Source: Phycisphaerales bacterium (lineage in GTDB: Bacteria; Planctomycetota; Phycisphaerae; Phycisphaerales; UBA1924). From it: a DNA stretch of 64,000 nt. Each line of letters opens with the position of its first letter. Within the stretch, counting starts at the first letter, position 1. The DNA is taken from the NCBI GenBank assembly GCA_020849105.1, contig JADLGW010000016.1:1-64000 (forward strand). The letters run 5' to 3'. Under the pieces are notes generated by a model, which worked only from the letters and a program-made list of their open reading frames with translations, had not been told where the DNA came from and made no database searches. Position numbers and translations under genes: made by a program. Of the stretch, positions 44,564-53,326 are shown piece after piece.

Positions 44564-44754
44564 TATACTGGAGCGCCCGGAGGTGGTCGGAGGCCGGGCA
44601 CGCCCCGGGTGGAGTTCGTATCGGGGCGACAACCGCAATCCGGGATTCACGCCGCCCCCGCGGCACATCCCAAACCCAAGCGCCCTTGCGCGGGGTCCGT
44701 GGGGAACGCCCCACTCCGACCGAGCCCGCCGGTGTCGCTGCCCCAGGTATCCTC
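44564..44754 (+). promoter_or_regulatory. rpsB promoter and structured leader
   Basis: A TATACT box (44564-44569) lies 185 bp before rpsB; no good -35 is visible. The leader contains a hairpin GTGGGG-AACG-CCCCAC (44699-44714) and other GC-rich pairs. It may mediate S2 autoregulation, as known for rpsB leaders in other phyla, but I cannot match a defined leader class. Confidence 0.4.
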
Positions 44755-45591
44755 ATGGCCAACTCACTCGTCCAAGACCTCATCGAGTCCGGGATCCACT
44801 TCGGCCAGCGGGCCAGCGGGTGGAACCCGAAGATGGGCCCGTACATCTACGGGAAGCGCAACGGCATCCACATCATCGACATCAAGGAGACCGTCAAGGG
44901 CCTCCTGCTTGCCAAGAGGTACATCGCCAGGACGGTGAGCGAGGGCAAGGACGTCTGCTTCGTCGGCACGAAGCGCCAGGCCAAGTCGGTCGTTGAGGAA
45001 CGCTGCCGCGACGTGGGGCAGCCGTTTGTCACCGAGCGATGGCTGGGCGGCACCCTGACGAACTTCCGGACGATCCGGTTGCGCCTGAAGCGCCTGGAGG
45101 AACTGGAGGCGGTCGAGGCGAGCGACAACTTCGCCAGTTACTCGAAGAAGATGGAGAGCCAGTTGCGGCGCGAGAAGGCGAAGATCAAGCGGAACCTGGA
45201 CGGCATCCGGACGATGGACAAACTGCCGGGGGCGATGGTCGCCCTGGACGTCCGCCATGAGGAGACGGCGCTGAAGGAAGCCCGCAAACTGGGCATCCCG
45301 ACGATCTGCCTGATCGACACCGACGGCGACCCGGAACTGGCCGATATCCCGATCCCCGGCAACGACGACAGCATCCGGGCGATCGACGTGATCATGCGGG
45401 AACTGTGCCTGGCCGTGTCCGAGGGCAAGCAGAACCGCCAGATGGTGGACGGCAGCCAGCGCCAGGCCGGCGGTCAGGTGGAGCGCCCGCGCAGCCGCCG
45501 CGCGCAGTACCGCGCCGACGACGCCACGCCGCCCGACTCCGGCGACCAGGACGGGGCCGCGGCCCCGGCCACCGCCGCGACCGGTCAGTAG
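44755..45591 (+). CDS. rpsB: 30S ribosomal protein S2
   Basis: S2 binds the 30S head-body junction and helps recruit S1. The protein starts MANSLVQDLIESGIHFGQRA and shows GWNPKMGPYIYGKRNGIHII, ERWLGGTLTNFRTIR, KKMESQLRREKAKIKRNLDG and IPTICLIDTDGDPELADIPI. The last ~45 residues are a low-complexity Gln/Arg/Ala tail typical of planctomycete S2. The product is 278 residues. The ATG at 44755 is fixed by homology; the open frame continues upstream but encodes no S2-like sequence. It forms a pair with tsf 84 bp downstream. Confidence 0.97.
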   Translation: MANSLVQDLIESGIHFGQRASGWNPKMGPYIYGKRNGIHIIDIKETVKGLLLAKRYIARTVSEGKDVCFVGTKRQAKSVVEERCRDVGQPFVTERWLGGTLTNFRTIRLRLKRLEELEAVEASDNFASYSKKMESQLRREKAKIKRNLDGIRTMDKLPGAMVALDVRHEETALKEARKLGIPTICLIDTDGDPELADIPIPGNDDSIRAIDVIMRELCLAVSEGKQNRQMVDGSQRQAGGQVERPRSRRAQYRADDATPPDSGDQDGAAAPATAATGQ

Positions 45592-45675
45592 CCAAGAGCA
45601 CGCTCACATTCGCACGCACGCGGCCCGGCGGGAGACACGCCGCCGCTCCCCGATTCCCGAACACAGGACCGCCCC

Positions 45676-46497
45676 ATGCCCGAGATCAGCGCCAAGGACG
45701 TGATGAACCTGCGGAACCGCACCGGTCTGCCCATGATGGACTGCAAGTCCGCCCTGGTCGAGGCCAAGGGCGATGTGGACGCGGCCGAGGAGATCCTCCG
45801 CAAGCGGCTCAAGGGCAAGATGGACAAGCGGACGGACCGGGCCGCGGGCGAGGGGCGCATCGCCATCGCCATCAACGAGGAATCCGGCGTCGCCTCCATT
45901 ATCGAGTTGCGGGCGGAGTCGGACTTCACAGCCAAGAACGAGAACTTCGTGAAGGGCGCCCAGCGCGTCGCCGAACTGGCGATCGAGGGGCCGTCCGGCG
46001 ACGTGCCGGCCAGCCCAGAGATCACGAAGGTTGTGGACAACCTCCGCATCAGCACCGGGGAGAACTGCTCCTACGCCCGCGGGCACAAGGTGGCGGGCGA
46101 GACGGGCACCACCGCCTACGGCAAGTATGTGCACCACGACGGCAAGACCGGCGTGCTGATCCAGGCCACGGGGTCGATCGGCGACGAGACGCTGCGGCAG
46201 TTGTGCATGCATGTGACGGCCGCGGTGCCCCGCCCCGCGGGGATCACGGCCCAGGACGTGCCGGCGGCGATCGTCGAGAAGGAACGGAAGTTCCGGATGG
46301 AGCAGGCGATCGAGTCCGGCAAGCCGAAGGAGATCGCCGAGAAGATGGTCGAGGGCGGGATGCGGAAGTTCTTCGAGGAGATCGCCCTCATGGAGCAGCC
46401 CTTCGTCATGGACGTGACGAAGAAGGTCAAGGACATCGTCGGCGGCAAGGGGGAAATTGTCGCGTTCTACCGCTGGCAGGTCGGCGAGCAGGCCTAA
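45676..46497 (+). CDS. tsf: Elongation factor Ts
   Basis: EF-Ts exchanges GDP for GTP on EF-Tu. The N-terminal UBA-like module contains VMNLRNRTGLPMMDCKSALV, then EEILRKRLKGKMDKRTDRAA and the TDF-type core RAESDFTAKNENFVKGAQRV. The middle has a Lys/His-rich strand (TAYGKYVHHDGKTGVLIQA) and the end VKDIVGGKGEIVAFYRWQVG. At 273 residues it is normal length. It follows rpsB in the conserved rpsB-tsf order. The nested palindromic repeats directly after its stop may serve as the transcript end. Confidence 0.97.
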   Translation: MPEISAKDVMNLRNRTGLPMMDCKSALVEAKGDVDAAEEILRKRLKGKMDKRTDRAAGEGRIAIAINEESGVASIIELRAESDFTAKNENFVKGAQRVAELAIEGPSGDVPASPEITKVVDNLRISTGENCSYARGHKVAGETGTTAYGKYVHHDGKTGVLIQATGSIGDETLRQLCMHVTAAVPRPAGITAQDVPAAIVEKERKFRMEQAIESGKPKEIAEKMVEGGMRKFFEEIALMEQPFVMDVTKKVKDIVGGKGEIVAFYRWQVGEQA

Positions 46498-46672
46498 CAG
46501 AGCCCGGAGCGCGAGCGACGGGTTCCGTCAGAGTCCGTCGCGGAAGCGACGGGTGCAACCCCACGTTCCCGCGTGGGGCTCCGAAGGAACCCCGCGCTGG
46601 CGCTTGGGGCTCTGACAGGGCCCGGAGCGCAAGCCACGGGAACACCGGCTGGAAGCCAGCGTCACCCTGTGC
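46498..46672. repeat. Nested palindromic repeats (R1 family)
   Basis: Outer arms CAGAGCCCGGAGCGCGAGCG (from 46498) and GCGCTGGCGCTTGGGGCTCT (to 46615) belong to the R1 family. Between them sits another element with its own hairpins, CGTCGCGGAAGCGACG and CCCCACGTTCCCGCGTGGGG. A further partial copy (CCCGGAGCGCAAGCCACGGG) is joined to CACCGGCTGGAAGCCAGCG at 46621-46661. It fills most of the gap between tsf and the methyltransferase gene. Confidence 0.85.
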
Positions 46673-46683
46673 GATAGTCCTGT

Positions 46684-47268
46684 GTGGACGCCCCGAGTTA
46701 TGTCGGCCGCGGCGGGCTGAAACTCCGCCACGCGCTCACCGAGTTTCGCGTTGACGCCGCCGGGCTGACCTGCGCCGACCTCGGGTGCAACGTCGGCGGG
46801 TTCACCGACTGCCTGCTCCGGGCGGGGTCGGCACGGGTGTACGCCGTGGACACCGGGTACGGCGCGCTGGCGTGGACTCTGCGCCGGGATCCGCGCGTGG
46901 TCGTGATGGAGCGGACCAACGCCCTGCACGCCGGGCCGCCGGAGACGGTTGATCTCGCCGTGATCGACCTCGGCTGGACGCCGCAGCGGCGTGCGGTCCC
47001 CGCGGCGCTGCGCTGGCTCCGCCCGGGTGGTCGGATCATTACGCTCATCAAGCCGCACTATGAGGTTGAAGCCGCGGAACGGGGTCTGCTCACATCCGGC
47101 GTGCTCGCGGAACCGGATGCCGAGCGCATCGCCGGCCGAACGGTCGAAGCGCTGCCCGCGCTGGGTGTCCGGGTGCTGGGCCTTGCGAGATCGCCGATCA
47201 GCGGCGGCGCCGGCAAGGGAAACAGGGCCGGCAACGCCGAGTGGTTCGCGCTGCTTGAAGGAGCGTAG
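46684..47268 (+). CDS. TlyA-like rRNA 2'-O-methyltransferase without S4 domain
   Basis: The 194-residue protein matches the FtsJ-like methyltransferase part of TlyA: YVGRGGLKLRHALTEFRVDA, SAM motif CADLGCNVGGFTDCLLRAG, ARVYAVDTGYGALAWTLRRD, VVMERTNAL and VIDLGWTPQR. TlyA normally has an N-terminal S4 RNA-binding domain, which is missing here; the frame starts directly at the SYVGRGG segment. It probably methylates a ribosomal RNA ribose, but its target may differ from TlyA. The start is a GTG at 46684 with GATAGT five nt upstream. Confidence 0.85.
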   Translation: MDAPSYVGRGGLKLRHALTEFRVDAAGLTCADLGCNVGGFTDCLLRAGSARVYAVDTGYGALAWTLRRDPRVVVMERTNALHAGPPETVDLAVIDLGWTPQRRAVPAALRWLRPGGRIITLIKPHYEVEAAERGLLTSGVLAEPDAERIAGRTVEALPALGVRVLGLARSPISGGAGKGNRAGNAEWFALLEGA

Positions 47269-47339
47269 CGGATCACAGCCGGGCCGCACGCGCAGGCAGC
47301 CTCGTCCGGAGCGGGGGTGGGCGTCGCTTCGGTGCTCTC

Positions 47340-48305
47340 GTGCCCCTCGGCGTACTGTTTCCCGTGGCGGACACCCACACGATGCAGTGCATGGAAGTCT
47401 GGGGCGGCAACCGCGCCGTGGACAACGGCGTGGTGATGCCGGGCCTGGATGCGTGGGTGTACGCGCTGCCGTTCGGCGACGGAGGTGAGGGCGGCGACCT
47501 GCACTATGTCTCCAGTTGCGCATCGGGGCGCATCACGCGCATCCTGGTCGCGGACGTGTCCGGCCACGGGCAGGGCGTGGCGGAGATCGCCGGCAAACTG
47601 CGCGGGCTCATGCGTCGGTATGTCAACTACATCGACCAGACACGCCTGGTTGAGGGCCTGAACCGTGAGTTCGCGGGGATTGGTCGGGGCGGACAGTTCG
47701 CGACCGCCGTCATCGCCACGTACTTCGCGCCCACGGACTACCTGACGCTGTCCAACGCCGGGCACCCGCGCCCGCTGTGGTACCGGGCGCGCACGCGCGA
47801 CTGGCGGCTGCTGACCAGCAGGGACGTTCCGCGCAGCGGCCCGGCGAACATCCCGCTGGGCATCGCCGAGCCCACGAAGTACGACGTGGCGAGCATTCAC
47901 CTGGGGCGCGGCGACGTGGTCGTCGTGTACACCGACTCGCTGATCGAGGCGCGCGACGCGGCCGGACGCCAGATCGGTGAACACGGCCTCCTGGAGATCG
48001 CCCGGTCCGTGCGGGCCGACGAGCCGGAGGGAATAGCCGGGCGGTTGCTGGAAGCGGTCCGCCGTCACGCCGCCGGGTCATCCGGCGGCGACGACGTCAC
48101 CGTCGTGGTGCTGCGGCCCAATGCACTCAGGCCGCGGATCGGACCGCTGCAAGGGCTCCTTAGCGCCGCGCGCATCGGGTGGGAGGCCGTTCGCCCCCGG
48201 GAGGGAGTGCGGATCGGCCGGCCCGAGGGCGGCGTGGTGAACGTGCTGGGCGCCTTCTTCAACCGATTCAACCGGGGCGTCGGGCGTTCATCGGGGAACG
48301 AGTGA
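47340..48305 (+). CDS. SpoIIE/PP2C-type serine phosphatase
   Basis: The 321-residue cytoplasmic protein has the PPM/SpoIIE metal-binding acids: DAWVYALPFGDGGEGGDLHYV at the first strand, ILVADVSGHGQGVAE, VVVYTDSLIEARDAAG and SGGDDVTVVVL. Such phosphatases dephosphorylate STAS antagonists in partner switching; a STAS protein is encoded at 22389-22742, but linkage is only a guess. The last ~60 residues (PRIGPLQGLLSAARIGWEAV) extend past the catalytic domain. The start may be GTG 47340 or GTG 47364. Its 3' end overlaps the convergent aminotransferase gene by 18 bp. Confidence 0.88.
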   Translation: MPLGVLFPVADTHTMQCMEVWGGNRAVDNGVVMPGLDAWVYALPFGDGGEGGDLHYVSSCASGRITRILVADVSGHGQGVAEIAGKLRGLMRRYVNYIDQTRLVEGLNREFAGIGRGGQFATAVIATYFAPTDYLTLSNAGHPRPLWYRARTRDWRLLTSRDVPRSGPANIPLGIAEPTKYDVASIHLGRGDVVVVYTDSLIEARDAAGRQIGEHGLLEIARSVRADEPEGIAGRLLEAVRRHAAGSSGGDDVTVVVLRPNALRPRIGPLQGLLSAARIGWEAVRPREGVRIGRPEGGVVNVLGAFFNRFNRGVGRSSGNE

Positions 48306-49502
48306 CTTCAGACGCCGGCCCGCCTCGCGGATGCGGCCTGCATCCACGGTGAGCGCGACTCGGAACCAGTCGCGCCCGCGGGGCCCGAACCCGGCCCCGG
48401 GAACCAGCACGACGTCGGCCTGGTCGAGCGCCCGGGCGCAGAAGGCCATTGAATCCTGGGTGTCCGGCAATCCCATCGCGCCATTCGAGGGCCCAGCCGG
48501 GCACTTGGCCCAGACGAAGAACCCGGCCGCGGGGATGTCCACATGACAGCCGGCGGCGCGCAATCCCTCGACGGCGGCGTCGCGGCGCTCGCGGTAGAGC
48601 GTTCGCATGGAGCCGATGACCGGATCGTCGAAGCGGTGCAGGGCCGCTGCCCCGGCCACCTGGATCGCGTTGAACGTGCCGGAATCGACGTTGCTCTTGA
48701 CCTCCTGAAGGGCCCCCACGACTTTCTCATGGCCCACCGCAAACCCCAGGCGCCAGCCGGTCATGTTGAACGTCTTCGACAGCGAGTGGAACTCGACGGC
48801 GGGTGTGGACTCGATGTCCGCGTTGCCCGCCTGCCACAGGCTCGGCGGTTTCCGATCAAAGTAGAGTTCCGAGTACGCCAGATCAGAGGCCGCGATCACG
48901 CCGCGTCCCTGGCACCATTCCAGCACGCCCTCGTAGAACTGGGCGTCGGCGGATGCAGCGGTCGGGTTGCTCGGGAAGTTGAGCCAGAGGATTCGTGCTC
49001 CGGTTGTCTCCGCGGCGGTCAACCTCTCGGGGCGCGGCCGCCACCCGTCCTCGTGCGAGAGCGGCACCTTCACCACACGGCAGCCGGCGAGCAGAGCCCC
49101 CGCTTCGTATACTGGGTAGGCGGGGTCAGGGGTCATGACCGCATCGCCCGGGTTCGTGACCGCCCACGGCAGGTGCGAGATGCCGTCCTTGCTGCCGAGC
49201 AGCGCGACGACGTGCCGCATCGGGTCCACGTTGACGCCGAACCGCCGCTCCATGAACTCCGCGACGGCCTCGCGAAAGGCGCGCAGCCCCCCCCCGACGG
49301 CCGGGTACTGCTGGTTGACCAGGTCGCGCATCGCCCGGTTCATCTCCTCGACGATGAAATCCGGGGTTGGGCGGTCCGGGTCGCCCACGCCCAGGTTGAT
49401 CACGTCCGCGCCCGCCGCGATGCGGGCCCGTTTCTTCCGGTCGATCTCGTCGAACAGGAATGGGGGGAGCGCGGCGAGGCGTGCGGAGCGGACCGTCGTC
49501 AT
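48288..49502 (-). CDS. dapL: Class I aminotransferase, LL-diaminopimelate aminotransferase-like
   Basis: A PLP-dependent fold-type I aminotransferase of 404 residues. The start region LAALPPFLFDEIDRKKRARI and VINLGVGDPDRPTPDFIVEE match the DapL/MalY-like group. The PLP Lys lies in SLSKTFNMTGWRLG, and other motifs are GSKDGISHLPWA, WLNFPSNPTAA and FFVWAKCP. It probably aminates tetrahydrodipicolinate to LL-DAP for lysine and peptidoglycan; other amino-donor specificities are possible. A run of nine G near codon 71 is in frame here. The start is 5 nt from a TACCAT box. The gene overlaps the phosphatase gene end by 18 bp. Confidence 0.85.
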   Translation of the reverse strand: MTTVRSARLAALPPFLFDEIDRKKRARIAAGADVINLGVGDPDRPTPDFIVEEMNRAMRDLVNQQYPAVGGGLRAFREAVAEFMERRFGVNVDPMRHVVALLGSKDGISHLPWAVTNPGDAVMTPDPAYPVYEAGALLAGCRVVKVPLSHEDGWRPRPERLTAAETTGARILWLNFPSNPTAASADAQFYEGVLEWCQGRGVIAASDLAYSELYFDRKPPSLWQAGNADIESTPAVEFHSLSKTFNMTGWRLGFAVGHEKVVGALQEVKSNVDSGTFNAIQVAGAAALHRFDDPVIGSMRTLYRERRDAAVEGLRAAGCHVDIPAAGFFVWAKCPAGPSNGAMGLPDTQDSMAFCARALDQADVVLVPGAGFGPRGRDWFRVALTVDAGRIREAGRRLKSLVPR

Positions 49503-49513
49503 GGGCGATGGTA

Positions 49514-49582
49514 GATCAGAGCCCGGTGCGCCAGCGACGGGCCGGCGGCCCCATCCCCCCGCGCCGGCGCTTGGGGCTCTGA
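49514..49582. repeat. Palindromic repeat R1, intergenic copy
   Basis: Arms ATCAGAGCCCGGTGCGCCAG and GGCGCTTGGGGCTCTGAT flank a GC-rich centre, between the divergent aminotransferase and mutS genes. It is of the same family as the copy translated in uvrA. Confidence 0.85.
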
Positions 49583-49590
49583 TGGCACGC

Positions 49591-49596
49591 TATCCT
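49591..49596 (+). promoter_or_regulatory. -10 box for mutS, leaderless geometry
   Basis: TATCCT lies 8 nt before the mutS ATG, just after the R1 repeat. Confidence 0.45.
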
Positions 49597-49604
49597 GCCC
49601 GCCG

Positions 49605-52376
49605 ATGCCCGACCCGCGCCAAACCCCGGCGATGAGCCAGTTCTACCGCTTCAAGAAGCGGCACCCGGACTGCATCCTTCTGTTCCGGATGGGGGACTTC
49701 TACGAGACGTTTGACGACGACGCGGTGACCTGCCACAAGGCCCTGGGGCTGACGCTGACCAGGCGGACCGAGGGCCTGCCCATGGCGGGCGTGCCCTACC
49801 ACCAACTGGAGGTGTACCTGCGGCGGCTGATCCAGCAGGGGTTCCGGGTAGCGGTGTGCGACCAGGTGCAGGACCCCAAGGAGGCCAAGGGGATCGTCGA
49901 GCGCGCGGTCACGCGCGTGATCACGCCGGGTACGCTCGTGGACGATTCGCTCCTGGAGGACTCGGCCAGCAACCGCCTGGCCGCCGTCTGCCATGCCGAG
50001 CCCGGCGCGGGCGGACAAACCCGTGTGGGCATCGCGATCGTCGAGGCCTCGACAGGTGCGTTTGTTCTTCTGGACGCCGGGCCCGCGGACCTCGGCGATG
50101 CGCTTGCGGGCCGCTCCATCGGCGAACTCCTCTTCCCCGACGGCACGGACGAAGCACCATTCCGCCGCGCGGCCGAATCCCTCGGCGCCTCCTGCACGCC
50201 GCGCCCCGGATGGCACTTCCGCTCCGCAGAAGCCATGGAAGCCGTGACCGCGCAGTACAAGGTGGCCTCCGTCGCCGGCTTCGGGCTTGCCGGCGATGAC
50301 CCGGCCCTTCCCGCCGCCGGGGCCGTGATCCGCTACCTGCACGAGACGCAGGCGACCGACCAGCCCGCCGCGAACACGGCCGCCAGCCGCTCCGCCCAGT
50401 TCCGCCCGCGCCAGGCCACGCTGGCCCACCTCCAGCCGCCCCGTCGCGAGGATCCGGGCGGCTGGTGCACGCTCGACGCCGTCAGTCTTCGTTCACTGGA
50501 AGTCGAACGCACCATCCGCAGCGGCCAGGCCGACGGTTCGCTCCTCGGGCTGTTTGTCGGCAAGGCCGGCACCGGCGGTTGCAGGACAGCGATGGGCAGG
50601 CGCCTGGTCCGTGAGTGGCTCTGCCGCCCGCTCGGCCGGCGCGCGGAGATCTCCGCCCGTCACGCGTGCGTGTCCACGCTCGCGTCCGACCGCCGCACGG
50701 CCGAGGCGCTGGCCGCCGCGCTCGGCGGTGTGCAGGACGTCGCGCGGATCGCCGGGCGCGTGGCCGTTGGCCGCGCCACGCCGCGAGACCTCGTTGCCCT
50801 GGGCCGCTCGCTGGGGTGCATCGAGGCGGTGAACGCGACGCTCGAGAACGCCCCGGCGTTCTCCACCTGGCGGAGCCGGCTCGCGGCCCTGCGCGGCAGC
50901 CTCGATCCCCTCGCCCAGCGCATCCTGTCGCAGTGCGTGGAGGAGCCGCCGACCCACCTCCGCGCCGGCGGCCTGTTCCAACCCGGTGTGGATGCCGAAC
51001 TCGACGAGGCCCGCCTCCTCCAGAGCGACGCCTCGTCCTGGCTGGCCGCGTACCAGGGTCGCCTGGCGGCGGCCCACAACATTCCGAGCATCAAGGTCGG
51101 CTTCAACTCCATCTTCGGGTACTACATCGAACTCTCCGCCGGCCAGGCCGCCCGCGCGCCGGTGGAGTTCACCCGGAAGCAGACGCTGAAGAACGCCGAG
51201 CGCTACACCACCCCTGAACTCAGGGACTTCGAGCGCAAGGTTACCACCGCCGAGGCCCGCGCGATCGACCGCGAGCATGTGCTCTTTGATGCCCTCTGCT
51301 CGGCCGCCGCGGCCCAACTCCCGGCGATCTCTGAGTTCGGCCAGGCCGCCGCCGAACTCGACGTTCTGGCCTGCTTCGCGGAGAAGGCCACCGGGCGGGG
51401 CTGGGTACGGCCGGAGGTCGTGGAGGAGCCCGTGCTGTCGATCGTGCAGGGCCGCCACCCCGTGCTCGACGAACTCCTCGGCGACTCGTTCGTTCCCAAT
51501 GACGCGGCGCTCTCGGCACCCGGGGCGGGGGCGGCCGGGGCCTCGCTGGCCCTCATCACCGGCCCCAATATGGCGGGCAAGTCCACGTTTATCCGCCAGG
51601 CGGCGCTGCTCGTGCTGCTCGCGCACGCGGGCTCGTTCGTCCCGGCCGGGTCGGCGGTGATCGGCGTCACGGACCGCATCTTCACCCGCGTCGGGGCCGA
51701 CGACGCCCTGCACGCCGGGCAGTCCACGTTCCTCGTGGAGATGACCGAGACCGCGAGCATCCTGAACAACGCGACGCCGAGGTCGCTCGTCATCCTCGAC
51801 GAGATCGGGCGGGGCACCAGCACGCTCGACGGGCTGAGCCTGGCGTGGGCGATCGCGGAGTACCTGGCGAAGGCGCAAAGGCACAGCGGCACAGAGGCAC
51901 ACAGGGGGACAAGAACGCTGTTCGCCACGCACTATCACGAACTGACGGAACTCGAGGAGCGCCTGCCGGGGCTCGTGAAGAACCTGCACGTGTCCGTGCG
52001 CGAATGGGGCGACCAGATCGTCTTCCTCCACCGCATCCTGCCGGGCCGAACCGACCGCTCCTACGGGCTGCACGTGGCCAAACTCGCGGGCATCCCGGCG
52101 GCGGTGGTCACGCGAGCCCGCGAGGTGCTCGAGTCGCTCTCCGTGCAGAGCCACGGCTCTGTGAAGGCCCCGCTGCTGGAGCCGCTGACGGCGGGGCGCG
52201 GGCCGACCCGCGTGAAGCGACCCGACGCCGCGGCCGTGCCCCCGGACGGCCAGTTCGGGCTCTTCGCGCCGCCGCACCCCGCGGTCGCGGAACTGCGAGA
52301 ACTGAAACTCGACGGGCTGTCGGGCGATGCGGCGCTCGCGGCGCTGCAGCGACTGAAGGAGAGTGCCTCTCTCTAG
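49605..52376 (+). CDS. mutS: DNA mismatch repair protein MutS
   Basis: The mismatch sensor of the MutSL pathway. The mismatch-binding Phe-x-Glu is in LFRMGDFYETFDDD. The clamp and lever domains follow (STLASDRRTAEALA..., TRKQTLKNAERYTTPELRDF). The ATPase has Walker A TGPNMAGKSTFIRQ, Walker B DEIGRGTSTLDGLSLAWA and FATHYHELTELE. The 923-residue length exceeds the usual ~860. About 11 extra residues (KAQRHSGTEAHRGTRT) sit between AIAEYLA and LFATHYHE at residues ~755-771, encoded by repeat DNA. A second low-complexity stretch (QATDQPAANTAASRSAQFRP) lies near residue 250. The catalytic core is intact. Confidence 0.96.
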   Translation: MPDPRQTPAMSQFYRFKKRHPDCILLFRMGDFYETFDDDAVTCHKALGLTLTRRTEGLPMAGVPYHQLEVYLRRLIQQGFRVAVCDQVQDPKEAKGIVERAVTRVITPGTLVDDSLLEDSASNRLAAVCHAEPGAGGQTRVGIAIVEASTGAFVLLDAGPADLGDALAGRSIGELLFPDGTDEAPFRRAAESLGASCTPRPGWHFRSAEAMEAVTAQYKVASVAGFGLAGDDPALPAAGAVIRYLHETQATDQPAANTAASRSAQFRPRQATLAHLQPPRREDPGGWCTLDAVSLRSLEVERTIRSGQADGSLLGLFVGKAGTGGCRTAMGRRLVREWLCRPLGRRAEISARHACVSTLASDRRTAEALAAALGGVQDVARIAGRVAVGRATPRDLVALGRSLGCIEAVNATLENAPAFSTWRSRLAALRGSLDPLAQRILSQCVEEPPTHLRAGGLFQPGVDAELDEARLLQSDASSWLAAYQGRLAAAHNIPSIKVGFNSIFGYYIELSAGQAARAPVEFTRKQTLKNAERYTTPELRDFERKVTTAEARAIDREHVLFDALCSAAAAQLPAISEFGQAAAELDVLACFAEKATGRGWVRPEVVEEPVLSIVQGRHPVLDELLGDSFVPNDAALSAPGAGAAGASLALITGPNMAGKSTFIRQAALLVLLAHAGSFVPAGSAVIGVTDRIFTRVGADDALHAGQSTFLVEMTETASILNNATPRSLVILDEIGRGTSTLDGLSLAWAIAEYLAKAQRHSGTEAHRGTRTLFATHYHELTELEERLPGLVKNLHVSVREWGDQIVFLHRILPGRTDRSYGLHVAKLAGIPAAVVTRAREVLESLSVQSHGSVKAPLLEPLTAGRGPTRVKRPDAAAVPPDGQFGLFAPPHPAVAELRELKLDGLSGDAALAALQRLKESASL
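51869..51915 (+). repeat. Low-complexity repeat insert inside mutS
   Basis: Degenerate tandem units (GGCGCAAAGGCACAGCGG, then CACAGAGGCACACAGG) are read in frame. Very similar DNA (GACGGGCACAGCGGGACGG) is translated in the membrane protein gene near 15425-15470, and related GA-rich tracts occur in purL, uvrA and intergenic spacers. Confidence 0.7.
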
Positions 52377-53200
52377 TCTCGTTCGGGCTGCTTCCCCGGG
52401 CCCAGGCCTGACTCACGGATCAACCCGGCGAGGGACGCCCGGGTGCGCAGGCAGAGAGTGGGGATGCCCACAATAAGAATCGTCCCTCCAACAAAGACTA
52501 TGCCCGAAATCAGATCGAATACCGCGCCCCCGGCGCCGACACCCGTCCCAAAGAACTCCGGACCCTCGAGAATGCGAAAGAACCCCATCAGACCGATTGC
52601 ACAGAGAAGCACCAGAACCAATACCCTCAGCCTCTTGGCTTGACGGACGAGTTCAGACCGTCTACGGCGCGCCACGATATCTCGTATGATTCCGAGAAAC
52701 GGGTACATTGCTGCCAGTAGAACGAGGATCGCAGCCGGGAATCCCCACTGCCAACTTGGAGTGAGTGAAAACGCCACCGGGGCCATCCCAAAGGCCGTAG
52801 TCGAACGTAGAAGGACCCGTTGGCGATGAACTCGTCTCGGTTCCGGCTCGTGTCGCTCATTCCTGGACAAGTAAAGCAGACTCACGAACACAAGCCCAAT
52901 CGCCCCAAGCATGCCTATTCGGGCCGCATTCTGTATCGCCTTCTCGTTCTCCAGGAATTTTTCTGATGCCAGAAGTCCGATAGTCGATGCTCCGAGGACG
53001 ACCCACGCAGCGCACAACACTGCGCACCACCGCACAAAGCCGTGTACAAACCGGCGCGCCCCCCGAAACGAGGCGTACCGTCTACTCAATTCCATTTCCC
53101 AACCGCACTCGGGGCAAGCACAGCCAGTGGAACCGGACAGTTCATACCCGCAGTTCATGCAGGACAGAAAGTCGCTTCGCAATATCTGGTCATTATCCAT
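52373..53200 (-). CDS. Membrane protein with N-terminal zinc ribbon
   Basis: The start at 53200 has AGGTGA upstream. After nine residues a CxxC-x(n)-CxxC zinc ribbon appears (CMNCGYELSG...CACPECGWE), then about six hydrophobic segments (FVRWCAVLCAAWVVLGASTI, IGLVFVSLLYL, GFPAAILVLLAAMYPFLGII, VLVLVLLCAIGLMGFF, DLISGIVFVGGTILIVGI). It is an integral membrane protein of 275 residues of unknown function, of a type common in planctomycetes. The DNA is clearly less GC-rich than the flanking genes, with many A/T third positions. It converges with mutS with a 4-bp overlap. Confidence 0.75.
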   Translation of the reverse strand: MDNDQILRSDFLSCMNCGYELSGSTGCACPECGWEMELSRRYASFRGARRFVHGFVRWCAVLCAAWVVLGASTIGLLASEKFLENEKAIQNAARIGMLGAIGLVFVSLLYLSRNERHEPEPRRVHRQRVLLRSTTAFGMAPVAFSLTPSWQWGFPAAILVLLAAMYPFLGIIRDIVARRRRSELVRQAKRLRVLVLVLLCAIGLMGFFRILEGPEFFGTGVGAGGAVFDLISGIVFVGGTILIVGIPTLCLRTRASLAGLIRESGLGPGKQPERD

Positions 53201-53326
53201 GTCTTCACCTCGCCGCGCTTGGGCGATCGCCCCAATTCCATTCGTCATGACTCGGTGAGCTTGACCATAGGCGCGGGTCGTCTACCGTGGCAACAGATTC
53301 CCGCGTGAGTCTAAAAGGAGGTCGCT

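Noticed and set aside
44419-44754. Extended S2 N-terminus
   Set aside because: It shows no S2-like sequence; this region is a promoter and structured leader.
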